A stretch of DNA of 64,000 nt from positions 496,001 to 560,000 of the forward strand of contig CM082581.2 of assembly GCA_040954595.2 (NCBI GenBank). Reading direction: 5' to 3'. The position numbers were made by a program, and so were the translations under genes. The first letter of the stretch is position 1. Each line of letters starts with the position of its first letter. This DNA is from Balanoglossus misakiensis (Eukaryota > Hemichordata). The notes beneath the pieces were generated by a model. The model made no database searches. It had not been told where the DNA came from and saw only the letters and a program-made list of their open reading frames with translations. Shown here piece after piece: positions 34,552-47,414 of the stretch.

Positions 34552-34859
34552 TATCGGAGATGCTAAAAACTCTGACCATGAGTCATTTTGAGGATCACAG
34601 CTCGGATGCTTTGAGCCAATCAGAGCTGAGTATTTTAGCCCAATCAGAGGCCTAGTTAATCACCCAATGACATATCTTTCCCCGCCAAAACAAAATTTGC
34701 TACTTTTTGGCTGGCGTTTTGTGCTGTGTAATCACTTCTTGAGTGACCTTCAATAAAAGCTGTTTAAAGGTTGTACAGCTGCGTCCCGCTCCTGTAATTT
34801 CCCCTGCCATCCCCCAGAACCTTGTTCATAAATCCACCCCAGACGTAAAGTACGTCACA
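34552..34859 (+). repeat. BEL 3' LTR
   Basis: 308 bp copy of the left LTR, with AATAAA at 34752-34757. It is followed by the AAAAT duplication and satellite. Confidence 0.93.
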
Positions 34860-37800
34860 AAAATAGCCATTTTGGCCATATTTTGACAAAATGGTACATT
34901 TGTAAAAAATCATAAAAAATAAACTCTTTTCTTCATTTTCGGAAATATTATGGAGCATGAAGTGTCGTTCTCTTGTAAAAAGTGCTGCAAATTCCAGAAA
35001 AGGCGGTATAATTTGAATCACCCAAGACAAAATTACCATTTTCGACATTTTTTCGAAAAATTGTCTTTTTTACAAAATAAATAAGAATAAATTCTTTTCT
35101 TAGTTTCAAACGGGTAGAGATACTTTCTACACGGGTTTTCTAACATTGAATTCCCGTTCATCAACTCAGATTTCCTACAGCATAAGTCGGCTAAAACCCT
35201 GACACTCTAGAGCAGAAACAGTTGCACACTGGTAACGTTGAACAAGTCGATTTTTCTACGGCCTGGCTCGGCTAAATCTCCGTCACAATATGACAGACAC
35301 TAGCGTACGTTAGCAACGGTGATCAAGTCAGATTTTCTACGGCATGGCTTGGATAAAGCCCCGGCACTCTAGAGCAGAAACACGCGTACAGAGACCACAT
35401 TGATCAAGTCTGATCTCCTACGGCTTGGCTCGACTAAAACCCCGGCACACTATGACAGACACTAGCGTTCGTTAGCAACGGTGATCAAGTCAGATTTTCT
35501 ACGGCATGGCTTGGCTAAAGCCCCGGCACTCTAGAGCAGAAACACGCGTACAGAGACCACGTTGATCAAGTCTGATCTCCTACGGCTTGGCTCGACTAAA
35601 ACCCCGGCACACTATGACAGACACTAGCGTTCGTTAGCAACGTTGATCAAGTCGGGTTTCCTACGGCCTGGCTCAGCTGAAGCCCCGGCACTCTAGAGCA
35701 GAAACAGGCGTACATTGATCACGTTGATCAAATCAGATTTCCTACGGCGTGACTCGGCTGGTGCACCGGCTCTATATGACACGGACTGGCGTAAGTTATC
35801 AACGGTGATTACGTCGGATTTCCTACGGCCTGGTTTAGCTGAAGCCCCGGCACTTTAGATCGGAAACACGCGTACATTGACCACGATGATCAAGTCAGAT
35901 CTCCTACGGCCTGGCTCGACTAAAACCCCGGCACACCATGACAGACACTAGCGTTCGTTAGCAACGGTGATCAAGTTGGATTTCCTTCGGCCTGGCTCTG
36001 CAAAAGACCCGACACATTAGTACAAAGACGTTGGCTAAGTCGGGCAAACCGAAGAGGGAAAGTCACAGCGGGTCAACACTCGACATTTGTTCTGGTAGGA
36101 CTGCATTATTGCCTGTCAATTTATAGATAAAGCCCGAATTTAACCAGGGCGTTTCAAACACCGACGTTAGTTGGGGGCACGGCCTGCAGTACTGCCGGGT
36201 AAGCTGACATCGGCGTACCGCATATAATGTAGGGGGGGGGGGAAACAGAACGGTTCAATACTACATTTATTAGATATCAGCTAATTTTGGACAATCATCT
36301 AAAATCTAAATCATTTTTTCATATTTGGATATCTGATGATGTATGACATTTCCATTATATGTAGAAATGGTGCTGATTATAAAAAATGCAATCTTAATGA
36401 GCTGATTTAATACAAAATTGCGTTTTATTCGTTTTTGCACCAAAAAGGTCATTTTTAGGCAAAACATTCTTTATTTTTTTAATTCGGTGACCTGATCATA
36501 TATAAACAATTGCTTGTATGTTAAAAGTTTTTATGACTTTTAAAAGCAGTGACACTGGCGGCATTCAACACGAAAATAACAATTTTAGCCACACTTTGGT
36601 CAAAATGGTAAATTTTTGAAAATTACAAAAAATACCTGTTTTCTACATTTTCGGAAATCTGATGGAGTATAGAATGCTCTTCGTATGTATATATCGATAC
36701 AAATTCCACAAAAGACCGTCTAATTTGGCTCACTGCAGACAAAATTGCGTTTTACCAAATTTTCCTTGAAAATGTCATTTTTAGAAAAAAAAATAAAAAA
36801 ACCTTTGTTCTTCGAATTTGGTGTCCTGATCATATATGACATGTTGATTGTATGTTAAAACTTTCGACCAGTCCAAAAATGCAGAGATATTGACGGAATT
36901 CAAGAAAAAATAGCCATTTTGGCCATATTTTGACAAAATGGTACATTTGTAAAAAATCATAAAAAATAAACTCTTTTCTTCATTTTCGGAAATATTATGG
37001 AGCATGAAGTGTCGTTCTCTTGTAAAAAGTGCTGCAAATTCCAGAAAAGGCGGTATAATTTGAATCACCCAAGACAAAATTACCATTTTCGACTTTTTTT
37101 CGAAAAATTGTCTTTTTTACAAAATAAATAAGAATAAATTCTTTTCTTAGTTTCAAACGGGTAGAGATACTTTCCACACGGGTTTTCTAACATTGAATTC
37201 GCGTTCATCAACTCAGATTTCCTACAGCATAAGTGGGCTAAAACCCTGACACTCTAGAGCAGAAACAGTTGCACATTGGTAACGTTGAACAAGTCGATTT
37301 TTCTACGGCCTGGCTCGGCTAAATCTCCGTCACAATATGACAGACACTAGCGTACGTTAGCAACGGTGATCAAGTCAGATTTTCTACGGCATGGCTTGGC
37401 TAAAGCCCTGGCAGTCTAGAGCAGAAACACGCGTACAGAGACCACGTTGATCAAGTCTGATCTCCTACGGCTTGGCTCGACTAAAATCCCGGCACACTAT
37501 GACAGACACTAGCGTTCGTTAGCAACGTTGATCAAGTCAGATTTCCTACGGCCTGGTTTAGCTGAAGCCCCGGCACTTTAGAGCGGAAACACGCGTACAT
37601 TGACCACGATGATCAAGTCAGATCTCCTACGGCCTGGCTCGACTAAAACCCCGGCACACCATGACAGACACTAGCGTTCGTTAGCAACGGTGATCAAGTC
37701 GGATTTCCTTCGGCCTGGCTCTGCAAAAGACCCGACACTCTAGTACAAAGACGTTGGCTAAGTCGGGCAAACCGAAGAGGGAAAGTCACAGCGGGTCAAC

Positions 37801-37866
37801 ACTCGACATTTGTTCGGGTAGGACTGCATTATTGCCTGTCAATTTATAGAGAAAGCCCGAATTTAA

Positions 37867-38664
37867 GATGGGTCCCCGGGATCTTTTTGCTCGTTGCTAT
37901 GGGCCTTTGCAGGACATTACACCCCGATTTGGACTAAGCCGTTTTCAGAGTCTAACAAGGGGCTGGTAAATAGTTGAAAATCTGCACGATTGTGAGCGCG
38001 CGCCCCCTGACGCCATTGATATGCAAATTAGCTAGGTCAAATTTCAAAAGCCTAAGGCTTTTTATTCCGTGACCTCAAAAACGAACTTGAGACGTATTCA
38101 TTAGTTGCTTGAACCAGGGAAGATCGTGACGGATTTTGTTTTCGAATATTAACGTTGTATCCTACGATTTCAGCATACCCGTACCACACCTGAAAAAGTC
38201 ATCGATTTTGGGTGTTTTTGGACGCACTCTTCCACCGGTATCGCTTCTTAGCACGACGAAAACCAAAAAAAAAACGATCCGTCACACTGTGCGGAAGTGC
38301 GTTCTCAACAAGCAGGTCAAATTTGACTGGCGTACGTGGCCTATGAAAAAAGCCTTAGGGATTTTCGTGAACGGTACAAAATCTCTGTGTACAAAACATT
38401 GGATTTTAAGCGTTCGATCCAGTTACTGTGGTTACAGGACGCGCACGCTATCGCTGACCGCTGCTTTGCCGTATTAGCGTGGCGGCCTATGGCCGGGCGG
38501 TAGCTGCCGTAAACATACTTGGACAGGGGGTGTGCACACAATCGTGTGTATTTTTAACTAGATACAAGCCCCTTGTCGGACGTTCATAACGGTTTCGATC
38601 AAAATTGAGTGTAGTGTCCTATAAAGGCCCATAGCAACGGGCAAAAAGATCCCAGGGACCCATC
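37867..38664. mobile_element. piggyBac-like non-autonomous element (MITE) with TTAA duplications
   Basis: 798 bp between TTAA at 37863-37866 and TTAA at 38665-38668; the satellite consensus has a single TTAA here. The ends are inverted for about 60 bp with a few mismatches: GATGGGTCCCCGGGATC at the left, and the inverse of GATGGGTCCCTGGGATC at the right, both followed by CTTTTTGC and GTTGCTATGGGCC. The interior has no transposase. TTAA target choice is the hallmark of the piggyBac group; the GATGGG terminus differs from the usual CCC start, so the subgroup is open. Confidence 0.82.
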
Positions 38665-41600
38665 TTAACCAGGGCGTTTCAAACACCGACGTTAGTTGGG
38701 GGCACGGCCTGCAGTACTGCCGGGTAAGCTGACATCGGCGTACCGCATATAATGTATGGGGGGGGAGGGGGAGAAACAGAACGGTTCAATACTACATTTA
38801 TTAGATATCAGCTAATTTTGGACAATCATCTAAATCATTTTTTCATATTTGGATATCTGATGATGTATGAAATTTCCATTATATGTAAAAATGGTGCTGA
38901 TTATAAAAAATGCACTCTGATTTAATACAAAATTTCGTTTTATTCGTTTTTGCACCAAAAAGGTCATTTTTAGGCAAAACATTCTTTATTTTATTAATTC
39001 GGTGACCTGATCATATATAAACAATTGCTCGTATGTTAAAAGTGTTTATGACTTTTAAAAGCAGTGACACTGGCGGCATTCAACACGAAAATAACAATTT
39101 TAGCCACAATTTGGTCAAAATGGTAAATTTTTGAAAATTACAAAAAATACCTTTTTCTACATTTTCGGAAATCTGATGGAGTATAGAATGCTCTTCGTAT
39201 GTAAATATCGATACAAATTCCACAAAAGACAGTCTCACTGCAGACAAAATTGCATGTTATCAAATTTTGCTTGAAAATGTCATTTTTAGAAAAAAAAATA
39301 AAAAAACCTTTGTTCTTCGAATTTGGTGTCCTGATCATATATGACATGTTGATTGTATGTTAAAACTTTCGACCAGTCCAAAAATGCAGAGATATTGACG
39401 GAATTCAAGAAAAAATAGCCATTTTGGCCATATTTTGACAAAATGGTACATTTGTAAAAAATCATAAAAAATAAACTCTTTTCTTCATTTTCGGAAATAT
39501 TATGGAGCATGAAGTGTCGTTCTCTTGTAAAAAGTGCTGCAAATTCCAGAAAAGGCGGTATAATTTGAATCACCCAAGACAAAATTACCATTTTCGACTT
39601 TTTTTCGAAAAATTGTCTTTTTTACAAAATAAATAAGAATAAATTCTTTTCTTAGTTTTAAACGGGTAGAGATACTTTCCACACGGGTTTTCTAACATTG
39701 AATTCCCGTTCATCAACTCAGATTTCCTACAGCATAAGTGGGCTAAAACCCTGACACTCTAGAGCAGAAACAGTTGCACACTGGTAACGTTGAACAAGTC
39801 GATTTTTCTACGGCCTGGCTCGGCTAAATCTCCGTCACAATATGACAGACACTAGCGTACGTTAGCAACGGTGATCAAGTCAGATTTTCTACGGCATGGC
39901 TTGGCTAAAGCCCTGGCAGTCTAGAGCAGAAACACGCGTACAGAGACCACGTTGATCTACTAACATTTCCTTTGGCCTGGCACGGCTGATGCCCTGGCAC
40001 TATATATCAGACACAGACTGGCGTAAGTTAACAACGGTAATCACATCGGGTTTCCTACGGCCTGGCTCAGCTGAAGCCCCGGCACTCTAGAGCAGAAACA
40101 GGCGTACATTGACCACGTTGATCAAGTCAGATTTCCTACGGCGTGACTCGGCTGGTGCACCGGCTCTATATGACACAGACTGGCGTAAGTTGTCAACGGT
40201 GATTACGTCGGATTTCCTACGGCCTGGTTTAGCTGAAGCCCCGGCACTTTAGATCGGAAACACGCGTACATTGACCACGATGATCAAGTCAGATCTCCTA
40301 CGGCCTGGATCGACTAAAACCCCGGCACACAATGACAGACACTAGCGTTCGTTAGCAACGGTGATCAAGTCGGATTTCCTTCGGCCTGGCTCTGCAAAAG
40401 ACCCGACACTCTAGTACAAAGACGTTGGCTAAGTCGGGCAAACCGAAGAGGGAAAGTCACAGCGGGTCAACACTCGACATTTGTTCGGTTAGGACTGCAT
40501 TATTGCTTGTCAATTTATAGAGAAAGCCCGAATTAAACCAGGGCGTTTCAAACACCGACGTTAGTTGGGGGCACGGCCTGCAGTACTGCCGGGTAAGCTG
40601 ACATCGGCGTACCTCATATAATGTAGGGGGGGGGGGGGTGGAACGGTTCAATACTACATTTATTAGATATCAGCTAATTTTGGACAATCATCTAAAATCT
40701 AAATTATTTGGATATCTGATGATGTATGAAATTTCCATTATATGTAAAAATGGTGCTGATTATAAAATATGCACTCTGATTTAATACAAAATTGCGTTTT
40801 ATTCGTTTTTGCACCAAAAAGGTCATTTTTAGGCAAAACAGTCTTTATTTTTTTAATTCGGTGACCTGATCATATATAAACAATTGCTTGTATGTTAAAA
40901 GTTTTTATGACTTTTAAAAGCAGTGACACTGGCGGCATTCAATACGAAAATAACAATTTTATCCACAATTTGGTCAAAATGGTAAATTTTTGAAAATTAC
41001 AAAAAATACCTGTTTTCTACATTTTCGGAAATCTGATGGAGTATATAATGCTCTTCGTATGTATATATCGATACAAATTCCACAAAAGACCGTCTAATTT
41101 GGCTCACTGCAGACAAAATTGCGTTTTACCAAATTTTCCTTGAAAATGTCATTTTTAGAAAAAAATAAATAAAAAAACCTTTGTTCTTCGAATTTGGTGC
41201 CCTGATCATATATGACATGTTGATTGTATGTTAAAACTTTCGACCACTCCAAATATGCAGAGATATTGACGGAATTCAAGAAAAAATAGCCATTTTGGCC
41301 ATATTTTGACAAACATGGTGAATTTTTAAAAAATCATGAAAAATTAATTCTCTTCTTCATTTTCGGAAATATTATGGAGCATGAAGTGTCGTTCTCTTGT
41401 AAAAAGTGCTGCAAATTCCAGAAAAGGCGGTATAATGTGAATCACCCAAGACAAAATTACCATTTTCGACTTTTTTTCGAAAAATTGTCTTTTTTACAAA
41501 ATAAATAAGAATAAATTCTTTTCTTAGTTTCAAACGGGTAGAGATACTTTCCACACGGGTTTTCTAACATTGAATTCCCGTTCATCAACTCAGATTTCCT

Positions 41601-44116
41601 ACAGCATAAGTCGGCTAAAACCCTGACACTCTAGAGAAGAAACAGTTGCACACTGGTAACGTTGAACAAGTCGATTTTTCTACGGCCTGGCTCGGCTAAA
41701 TCTCCGTCTGACTCACAATATGACAGACACTAGCGTACGTTAGCAACGGTGATCAAGTCAGATTTTCTACGGCAGGGCTTGGATAAAGCCCCGGCACTCA
41801 AGAGCAAAAACACGCGTACAGAGACCACGTTGATCAAGTCTGATCTCCTACGGCTTGGCTCGACTAAAACCCCGGCACACTACGACAGACACTAGCGTTC
41901 GTTAGCAACGTTGATCAAGTGAGATTTCCTACGGCATGGCTTGGCTAAAGCCCCGGCACTCTAGAGCAGAAACACGCGTACAGAGACCACGTTGATCTAC
42001 TCACATTTCCTTCGGCCTGGCACGGCTGATGCCCCGGCACTATATATAGGACACAGACTGGCGTAAGTTAACAACGGTAATCACGTCGGGTTTCCTACGG
42101 CCTGGCTCAGCTGAAGCCCCGGCACTCTTGAGCAGAAACAGGCGTACAGAGACCACATTGATCTACTCACATTTCCTTCGGCCTGGCTCGGCTGGTGAAC
42201 CGGCTCTATATGACACAGACTGGCGTAAGTTATCAACGGTAATCACGTCGGGTTTCCTACGGCCTGGCTCAGCTGAAGCCCCGGCACTCTAGAGCAGAAA
42301 CAGGCGTACATTGACCACGTTGATCAAGTCTGATCTCCTACGGCTTGGCTCGACTAAAACCCCGGCACACTATCACATACACTAGCGTTCGTTAGCAACG
42401 TTGATCAAGTCAGATTTCCTACGGTATGGCTTGGCTAAATCCCTGGCACTCTAGAGCAGAAACACGCGTACAGAGACCACATTGATCTACTCACATTTCC
42501 TTCGGCCTGGCTCGGCTGGTGAACCGGCTCTATATGACACAGACTGGCGTAAGTTATCAACGGTGATTACGTCGGATTTCCTACGGCCTGGTTTAGCTGA
42601 AGCCCCGGCACTTTAGAGCGGAAACACGCGTACATTGACCACGATGATCAAGTCAGATCTCCTACGGCCTGGCTCGACTAAAACCCCGGCACACCATGAC
42701 AGACACTAGCGTTCGTTATCAACGGTGATCAAGTCGGATTTCCTTCGGCCTGGCTCTGCAAAAGACCCGACACTCTAGTACAAAGACGTTGGCTAAGTCG
42801 GGCAAACCGAAGAGGGAAAGTCACAGCGGGTCAACACTCGACATTTGTTCTGGTAGGACTGCATTATTGCCTGTCAATTTATAGATAAAGCCCGAATTTA
42901 ACCAGGGCGTTTCAAACACCGACGTTAGTTGGGGGCCCGGCCTGCAGTACTGCCGGGTAAGCTGACATCGGCGTACCGCATATAATGTAGGGGGGGGGGA
43001 ACAGACCGCTTCAATACTACATTTATTAGATATCAGCTAATTTTGGACAATCATCTAAAATCTAAATCATTTTTTCATATTTGGATATCTGATGATGTAT
43101 GAAATTTCCATTATATGTAAAAATGGTGCTGATTATAAAAAATGCACTCTGAATGAGCTGATTTAATACAAAATTGCGTTTTATTCGTTTTTGCACCAAA
43201 AATGTCATTTTTAGGCAAAACATTCTTTATTTTTTTTAATTCGGTGACCTGATCATATATAAACAATTGCTTGTATGTTAAAAGTTTTTATGACTTTTAA
43301 AAGCAGTGACACTGGCGGCATTCAACACGAAAATAACAATTTTAGCAATAATTTGGTCAAAATGGTAAATTTTTGAAAATTACAAAAAATACCTGTTTTC
43401 TATATTTTCGGAAATCTGATGGAGTATAGAATGCTCTTCGTATGTATATATCGATACAAATTCCACAGAAGACCGTCTAATGTTGCTCACTGCAGACAAA
43501 ATTGCGTTTTACCAAATTTTCCTTGAAAATGTCATTTTTAGAAGAAAAAAAACAAAAAAACCTTTGTTCTTCGAATTTGGTGCCCTGATCATATATGACA
43601 TGTTGATTGTATGTTAAAACTTTCGACCACTCCAAAAATGCAGAGATATTGATGGAATTCAAGAAAAAATAGCCATTTTGGCCATATTTTGACAAAAATG
43701 GTAAATTTTTAAAAAATCATAAAAAATTAACTCTTTTCTTCATTTTCGGAAATATTATTGAGCATGAAGTGTCGTTCTCTTGTAAAAAGTGCTGCAAATT
43801 CCAGAAAAGGCGGTATAATTTGAATCACCCAAGACAAAATTTCCATTTTCGACTTTTTTTCGAAAAATTGTCTTTTTTACAAATTAAATAAGAATAAATT
43901 CTTTTCTTAGATTCAAACGGGTAGAGATACTTTCCACACGGGTTTTCTAACATTGAATTCCCGTTCATCAACTCAGATTTCCTACAGCATAAGTCGGCTA
44001 AAACCCTGACACTCTAGAGCAGAAACAGTTGCACACTGGTAACGTTGAACAAGTCGATTTTTCTACGGCCTGGCTCGGCTAAATCTCCGTCACAATATGA
44101 CAGATACTAGCGTATG

Positions 44117-44120
44117 TTAG
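44117..44120. other. Left target-site duplication of Gypsy element 1 (TTAG)
   Basis: TTAG flanks the element here and at 53958-53961. The satellite consensus has it once. Confidence 0.8.
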
Positions 44121-45496
44121 TGTTACCCTTGCAAAATTCCAATAAAAACGATGGGCTAGCTGGGCGTGAGCAAACTCGACAAGGGTAATCAACAAGTTTC
44201 GTTCATGTGAGTTGGGTCGTAGGATTCGTGGTGATTGCAGTAGCTTTGGGAACACAGGGCGAGTGAAGGGGGTGTGGACAAAATGACACAAAGACACTTT
44301 ATATCCAATGAAAGAAGTATAATTAATAGTAAGTCTATCAACATCAGAGATGTAACAAGAGCTCTATCAAAACCTGTTTCATTAACAAGTAACACCTTCC
44401 TGAAGAAAACTGGCGTGGCACAACCTGCCGCGAGTCCGGTCAAAGTTCAACAGTTTATAAACGAACGTGACGCACAATCGAGTTCTGGCGATGAGGGCGC
44501 TGTCCCGCACTCAACAGTCGCGTCGATCCGCTTCCAAAATCCAACGGAGAGAATCCTCTAACAATCAATGCAAATATCTCAAAGTTCGCTCGTCGCAAAC
44601 GCTCCGAGTGTATCCAGGCGTAAAGCGGAGCTTGATGACGAAGCGCTGATCAGTTCCGTGATCGGCAAATCGATCGTAGGGTCGAGTGTTCCTGCTCGTA
44701 TATGATTCGTTCAAAGTTTGTAGACGTTGGGGGTCAAACAATGCGGCTCATTGCATTCCCCACACGCCGTGGTTCGAAGAACCTAGAAAGGCCGTAAGTT
44801 TATCAAATCCAGTCCGATTTTACATGATTAGCGTTAATGAGATCGTACTTACATCAGCTTTCAGTTCGTGAAGCATCGACGTTGAGAAACCTGCGCGAGT
44901 ACCCGTAATCGTTGGATCTCGGCGATCGGTGTCTCAGTAATCAGCGTGACAATAACAATGGTTCGTTCAGGTACAGCAGACCTGTCGTTCGAAATAGTCG
45001 ATGAAATGCTTCTTACGTAGGGATCTCACGAAGACTAGCTCAAATAATGTTAGTTAACATCCGGCTCTCCTCGATTCCCATTCAAGATGCAATTTCGCCG
45101 TACGATTCTGCCGATGGTTCGGATTTTTGTGGAGATTCCACTCTCGTCAATACAATCGGACAACGGCCATATTAAAAAGTTCCCTTTTTACTCACTAGTT
45201 CATCGCCGTATTACACCCGCCAAACCTTTGACTGAATACACGCGGTACTGCCTGGACGGAACAAATTCAACTTTCCAGTAGCAAATATTCGATCAATAAC
45301 AATAAAAGAGCTTTCATACAGAAACATCATAACTCGAAATCGAATACCTCACGAGAAATACAGTCAACACCTGCGGACTACTTCAATTGCGTAATCACAA
45401 TAAACAGGTAAAGTCAGTAATCAAAAATGTATCAAATATACGATATAGGCGGGGTCATTCCACTATGCTCTGAGGGGTGCAAATTCAATGGTATCA
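44121..45496 (-). repeat. Gypsy 1 3' LTR
   Basis: 1376 bp. On the plus strand it starts TGTTACCCTTG and ends ATGGTATCA. It is the copy distal to pol. Confidence 0.95.
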
Positions 45497-45989
45497 CACT
45501 GCCCCAAGTCAGCATAGGGACGATTTACTATGCTTACTTCCCGACAAAAAACAAGCTCAATAAGTTTGCCTTCGTTCGACAATGAAACACAGAACATGAG
45601 CGTAAATACAAACACTACATCAACGAGACTCAATATCGAAACATTCTCGTCGGCATAGGCATCGTGCCTGTAAAACGAGTGACTCGAGTCATCCTCAGAT
45701 GCACTTTCGATGAAACAAGCTACACAATCCTGTTGCAGTAGGGTAGGCAGAGTCTCGATCAGTGAACCTGAAAGAGTAATCAGAAAAATGTAAGCGCGCA
45801 GAGTTCGCTGGGCAACGCAGGAGGCGCAGGACCCTATGACGCGGCTAATCTAAATAGCAAATCTGCAAAGGTACACAAAGCAACCTTCGAACCGCACCCT
45901 TACTTACCTGGCATTAAGCACGTATCAGATACAGTCAAGAATAGCTAATGTGAATCCAGCGTACACCCCTACATCCACATTCCCTATAC
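45497..45989 (-). other. Gypsy 1 region between pol end and 3' LTR
   Basis: About 490 bp with no recognisable coding sequence. Next to the LTR the minus strand reads GACTTGGGGCAGTG, a weak candidate for the polypurine tract. Confidence 0.45.
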
Positions 45990-47414
45990 TTACATGTATA
46001 TTCCACTGGCCATCATTTCGAGTATTTTCATGGTTATGTCGTGGTTTCTGCTATTCGACGAGGTCAGTCTTCCATGAGAAACTTCATCCTCATGATCAAT
46101 CCTCGGTAAATCAAAAGATGGCCTCTTCCCAATACTAGAATTCCTCAAAGTGCTTCTACCACCTTTGTCACGTTTGACCAATCGTGAGCACCATCCATAG
46201 TACTTGGGTGGTCTTCGAGTTCTCGTTGATCGACGCATAGGTCGGACCACACTTCCTCCTTCCTCGGCAATCGACGACTCCTCGTCAGCGTCAGAACAAT
46301 CACCATGGGTATCAGCTAAGTCACTTCCCACTGGTTGCTCCTTCCCCATAGTCTCTTTCCTAGTTCCTACATTTCCACTACTAATCGACGCATCAGTGAT
46401 ATTCACACCTACATCACTCAGAGGAATATTTTGATGTGTCACTTCTGCTCTGTCAGCAATTCCATCGGACTTCCCAGCAGACGATACGTCCATACTATCT
46501 GCACGCAAGCCTGTTACAGGATCATCAGGGCTTTGCACCTGCCCTGAAGAATCGCTCATATCCATCATGCTCGGTTCAGGAGAATCTTGCTCCACGCTCA
46601 CACATGCATCGTTGTCGCTTCTGTCCATAGAATTAAGGGTAACTTCAGTTGTACCTTCTAAGCGCACAGGTCTAACTCTCCCAGGCCTAAAGGGTCGCGA
46701 TTCAGGATTGAGCACATAGCCTCGTTCACTCTGTGAGGATGAACTTCGTTCCGACTCCGTACTCTCAGGAATGGCCCTATCCTGAGAGCGTTCACTCATT
46801 TCGTCTTCTGTATAACTCAACAGCGGTCGATCACAGCAAGGTTTCAGCAAATTCCTGTGGACCGTCTGTGTCTTCGAGGTTTTCGTTGAACGTATAACAT
46901 ATACTGGCAAATCAGGACTCAGCCTTCTCACCACAACATATGGACTTTCCTCCCACCGATCGGCGATCTTGTGTTGACCTCGTATACTCACGTTCCTGCG
47001 TAACACTCGATCACCTTCTTTAAGCACCACCTCTCTAACTTTCTGGTCATAGCGCTCTTTACTCGCTTGGGCTGACTTCTCTGCAGCTCGTTTCGCAATC
47101 TGAAATACTTTGTCCATCCTGGATCTCAAGTCGGCGATATACTTTGTCGGCGTCGTAGGATCCCTGCTTTCTGGTGACGTTCCGAATCGCACATCCAGTG
47201 CTATCTTCGCATGTCTTCCGAACAACAAGTGGTAAGGTGTAAAACCCGTCGTGTCATGAACAGTGCAGTTGTACGCATGTACCAACGGCTTCACATAATC
47301 CTTCCATCTAGCCTTCTGCTCGTTCTCGAGCGTACCCAACATATTAAGGAGAGTACAGTTGAATCTTTCAGTCTGAGCGTGGTACGTGACTTTTTGATGT
47401 CTAGTAACTGGCAC
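45990..47414 (-). CDS. pol: Gypsy 1 pol, C-terminal part of integrase and tail (after frame break)
   Basis: Open for 474 codons without a natural start; it is the continuation of the gag-pol frame at 47291-52264. It begins with the integrase segment YHAQTERFN that carries the third catalytic residue (E), then VHAYNCTVHDTTGFTPYHLL and FGR, typical of Gypsy integrases, then a DRVLRRN/ADRWEESPYVV chromodomain-like or GPY-type module at about residues 130-170. The remaining ~270 residues are acidic, serine-rich and probably disordered, ending in a basic motif (RRSTRTRRPPKYYG). Such long tails occur in some Gypsy groups; the function is unknown. Confidence 0.85.
   Translation of the reverse strand: MPVTRHQKVTYHAQTERFNCTLLNMLGTLENEQKARWKDYVKPLVHAYNCTVHDTTGFTPYHLLFGRHAKIALDVRFGTSPESRDPTTPTKYIADLRSRMDKVFQIAKRAAEKSAQASKERYDQKVREVVLKEGDRVLRRNVSIRGQHKIADRWEESPYVVVRRLSPDLPVYVIRSTKTSKTQTVHRNLLKPCCDRPLLSYTEDEMSERSQDRAIPESTESERSSSSQSERGYVLNPESRPFRPGRVRPVRLEGTTEVTLNSMDRSDNDACVSVEQDSPEPSMMDMSDSSGQVQSPDDPVTGLRADSMDVSSAGKSDGIADRAEVTHQNIPLSDVGVNITDASISSGNVGTRKETMGKEQPVGSDLADTHGDCSDADEESSIAEEGGSVVRPMRRSTRTRRPPKYYGWCSRLVKRDKGGRSTLRNSSIGKRPSFDLPRIDHEDEVSHGRLTSSNSRNHDITMKILEMMASGIYM

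Larger units (their letters stand above)
26234..34859 (+). mobile_element. BEL/Pao LTR retrotransposon, complete but disrupted
   Basis: Two ~308-bp LTRs with about two differences, a primer-binding site just after the left LTR, gag-protease, reverse transcriptase, RNase H and integrase in BEL order, and a 5-bp target duplication in satellite DNA. Near-identical LTRs imply a recent insertion. Coding is split by a foldback element at 28624-31166 and by a one-base deletion near 31485, so this copy cannot move on its own. Without the nested element it is about 6.1 kb, usual for BEL. Confidence 0.95.
34860..44120. repeat. Satellite block 4
   Basis: G-runs at 36232-36242, 38758-38770 (interrupted by one A), 40626-40638 and 42990-42999. 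The unit ending at 36242 matches the one just left of BEL in private variants (GTATGACATTTCC, TGTAGAAATGG, GCAATCTTAATG). The starts of the next two units (36880 and 39370 onward) share another set (GGTACATTTGTAAAAAATC, AAGTGGGCTAAAAC, GGCAGTCTAGAGC). Local copying of single units therefore continues. The spacer of one unit is interrupted by the TTAA element at 37867-38664. The block ends at the Gypsy insertion. Confidence 0.93.

Noticed and set aside
44274-44561. Paired open frames present in both Gypsy 1 LTRs (44274-44561 and 52735-53022)
   Set aside because: They are duplicated only because LTRs are duplicated, and are antisense or sense to LTR sequence without domains.
47390-47400. Programmed frameshift in Gypsy 1 integrase at an A-rich site
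   Set aside because: Integrase residues expected around the site are also missing, so deletion explains the frame change better, and programmed shifts are not expected inside the integrase core.
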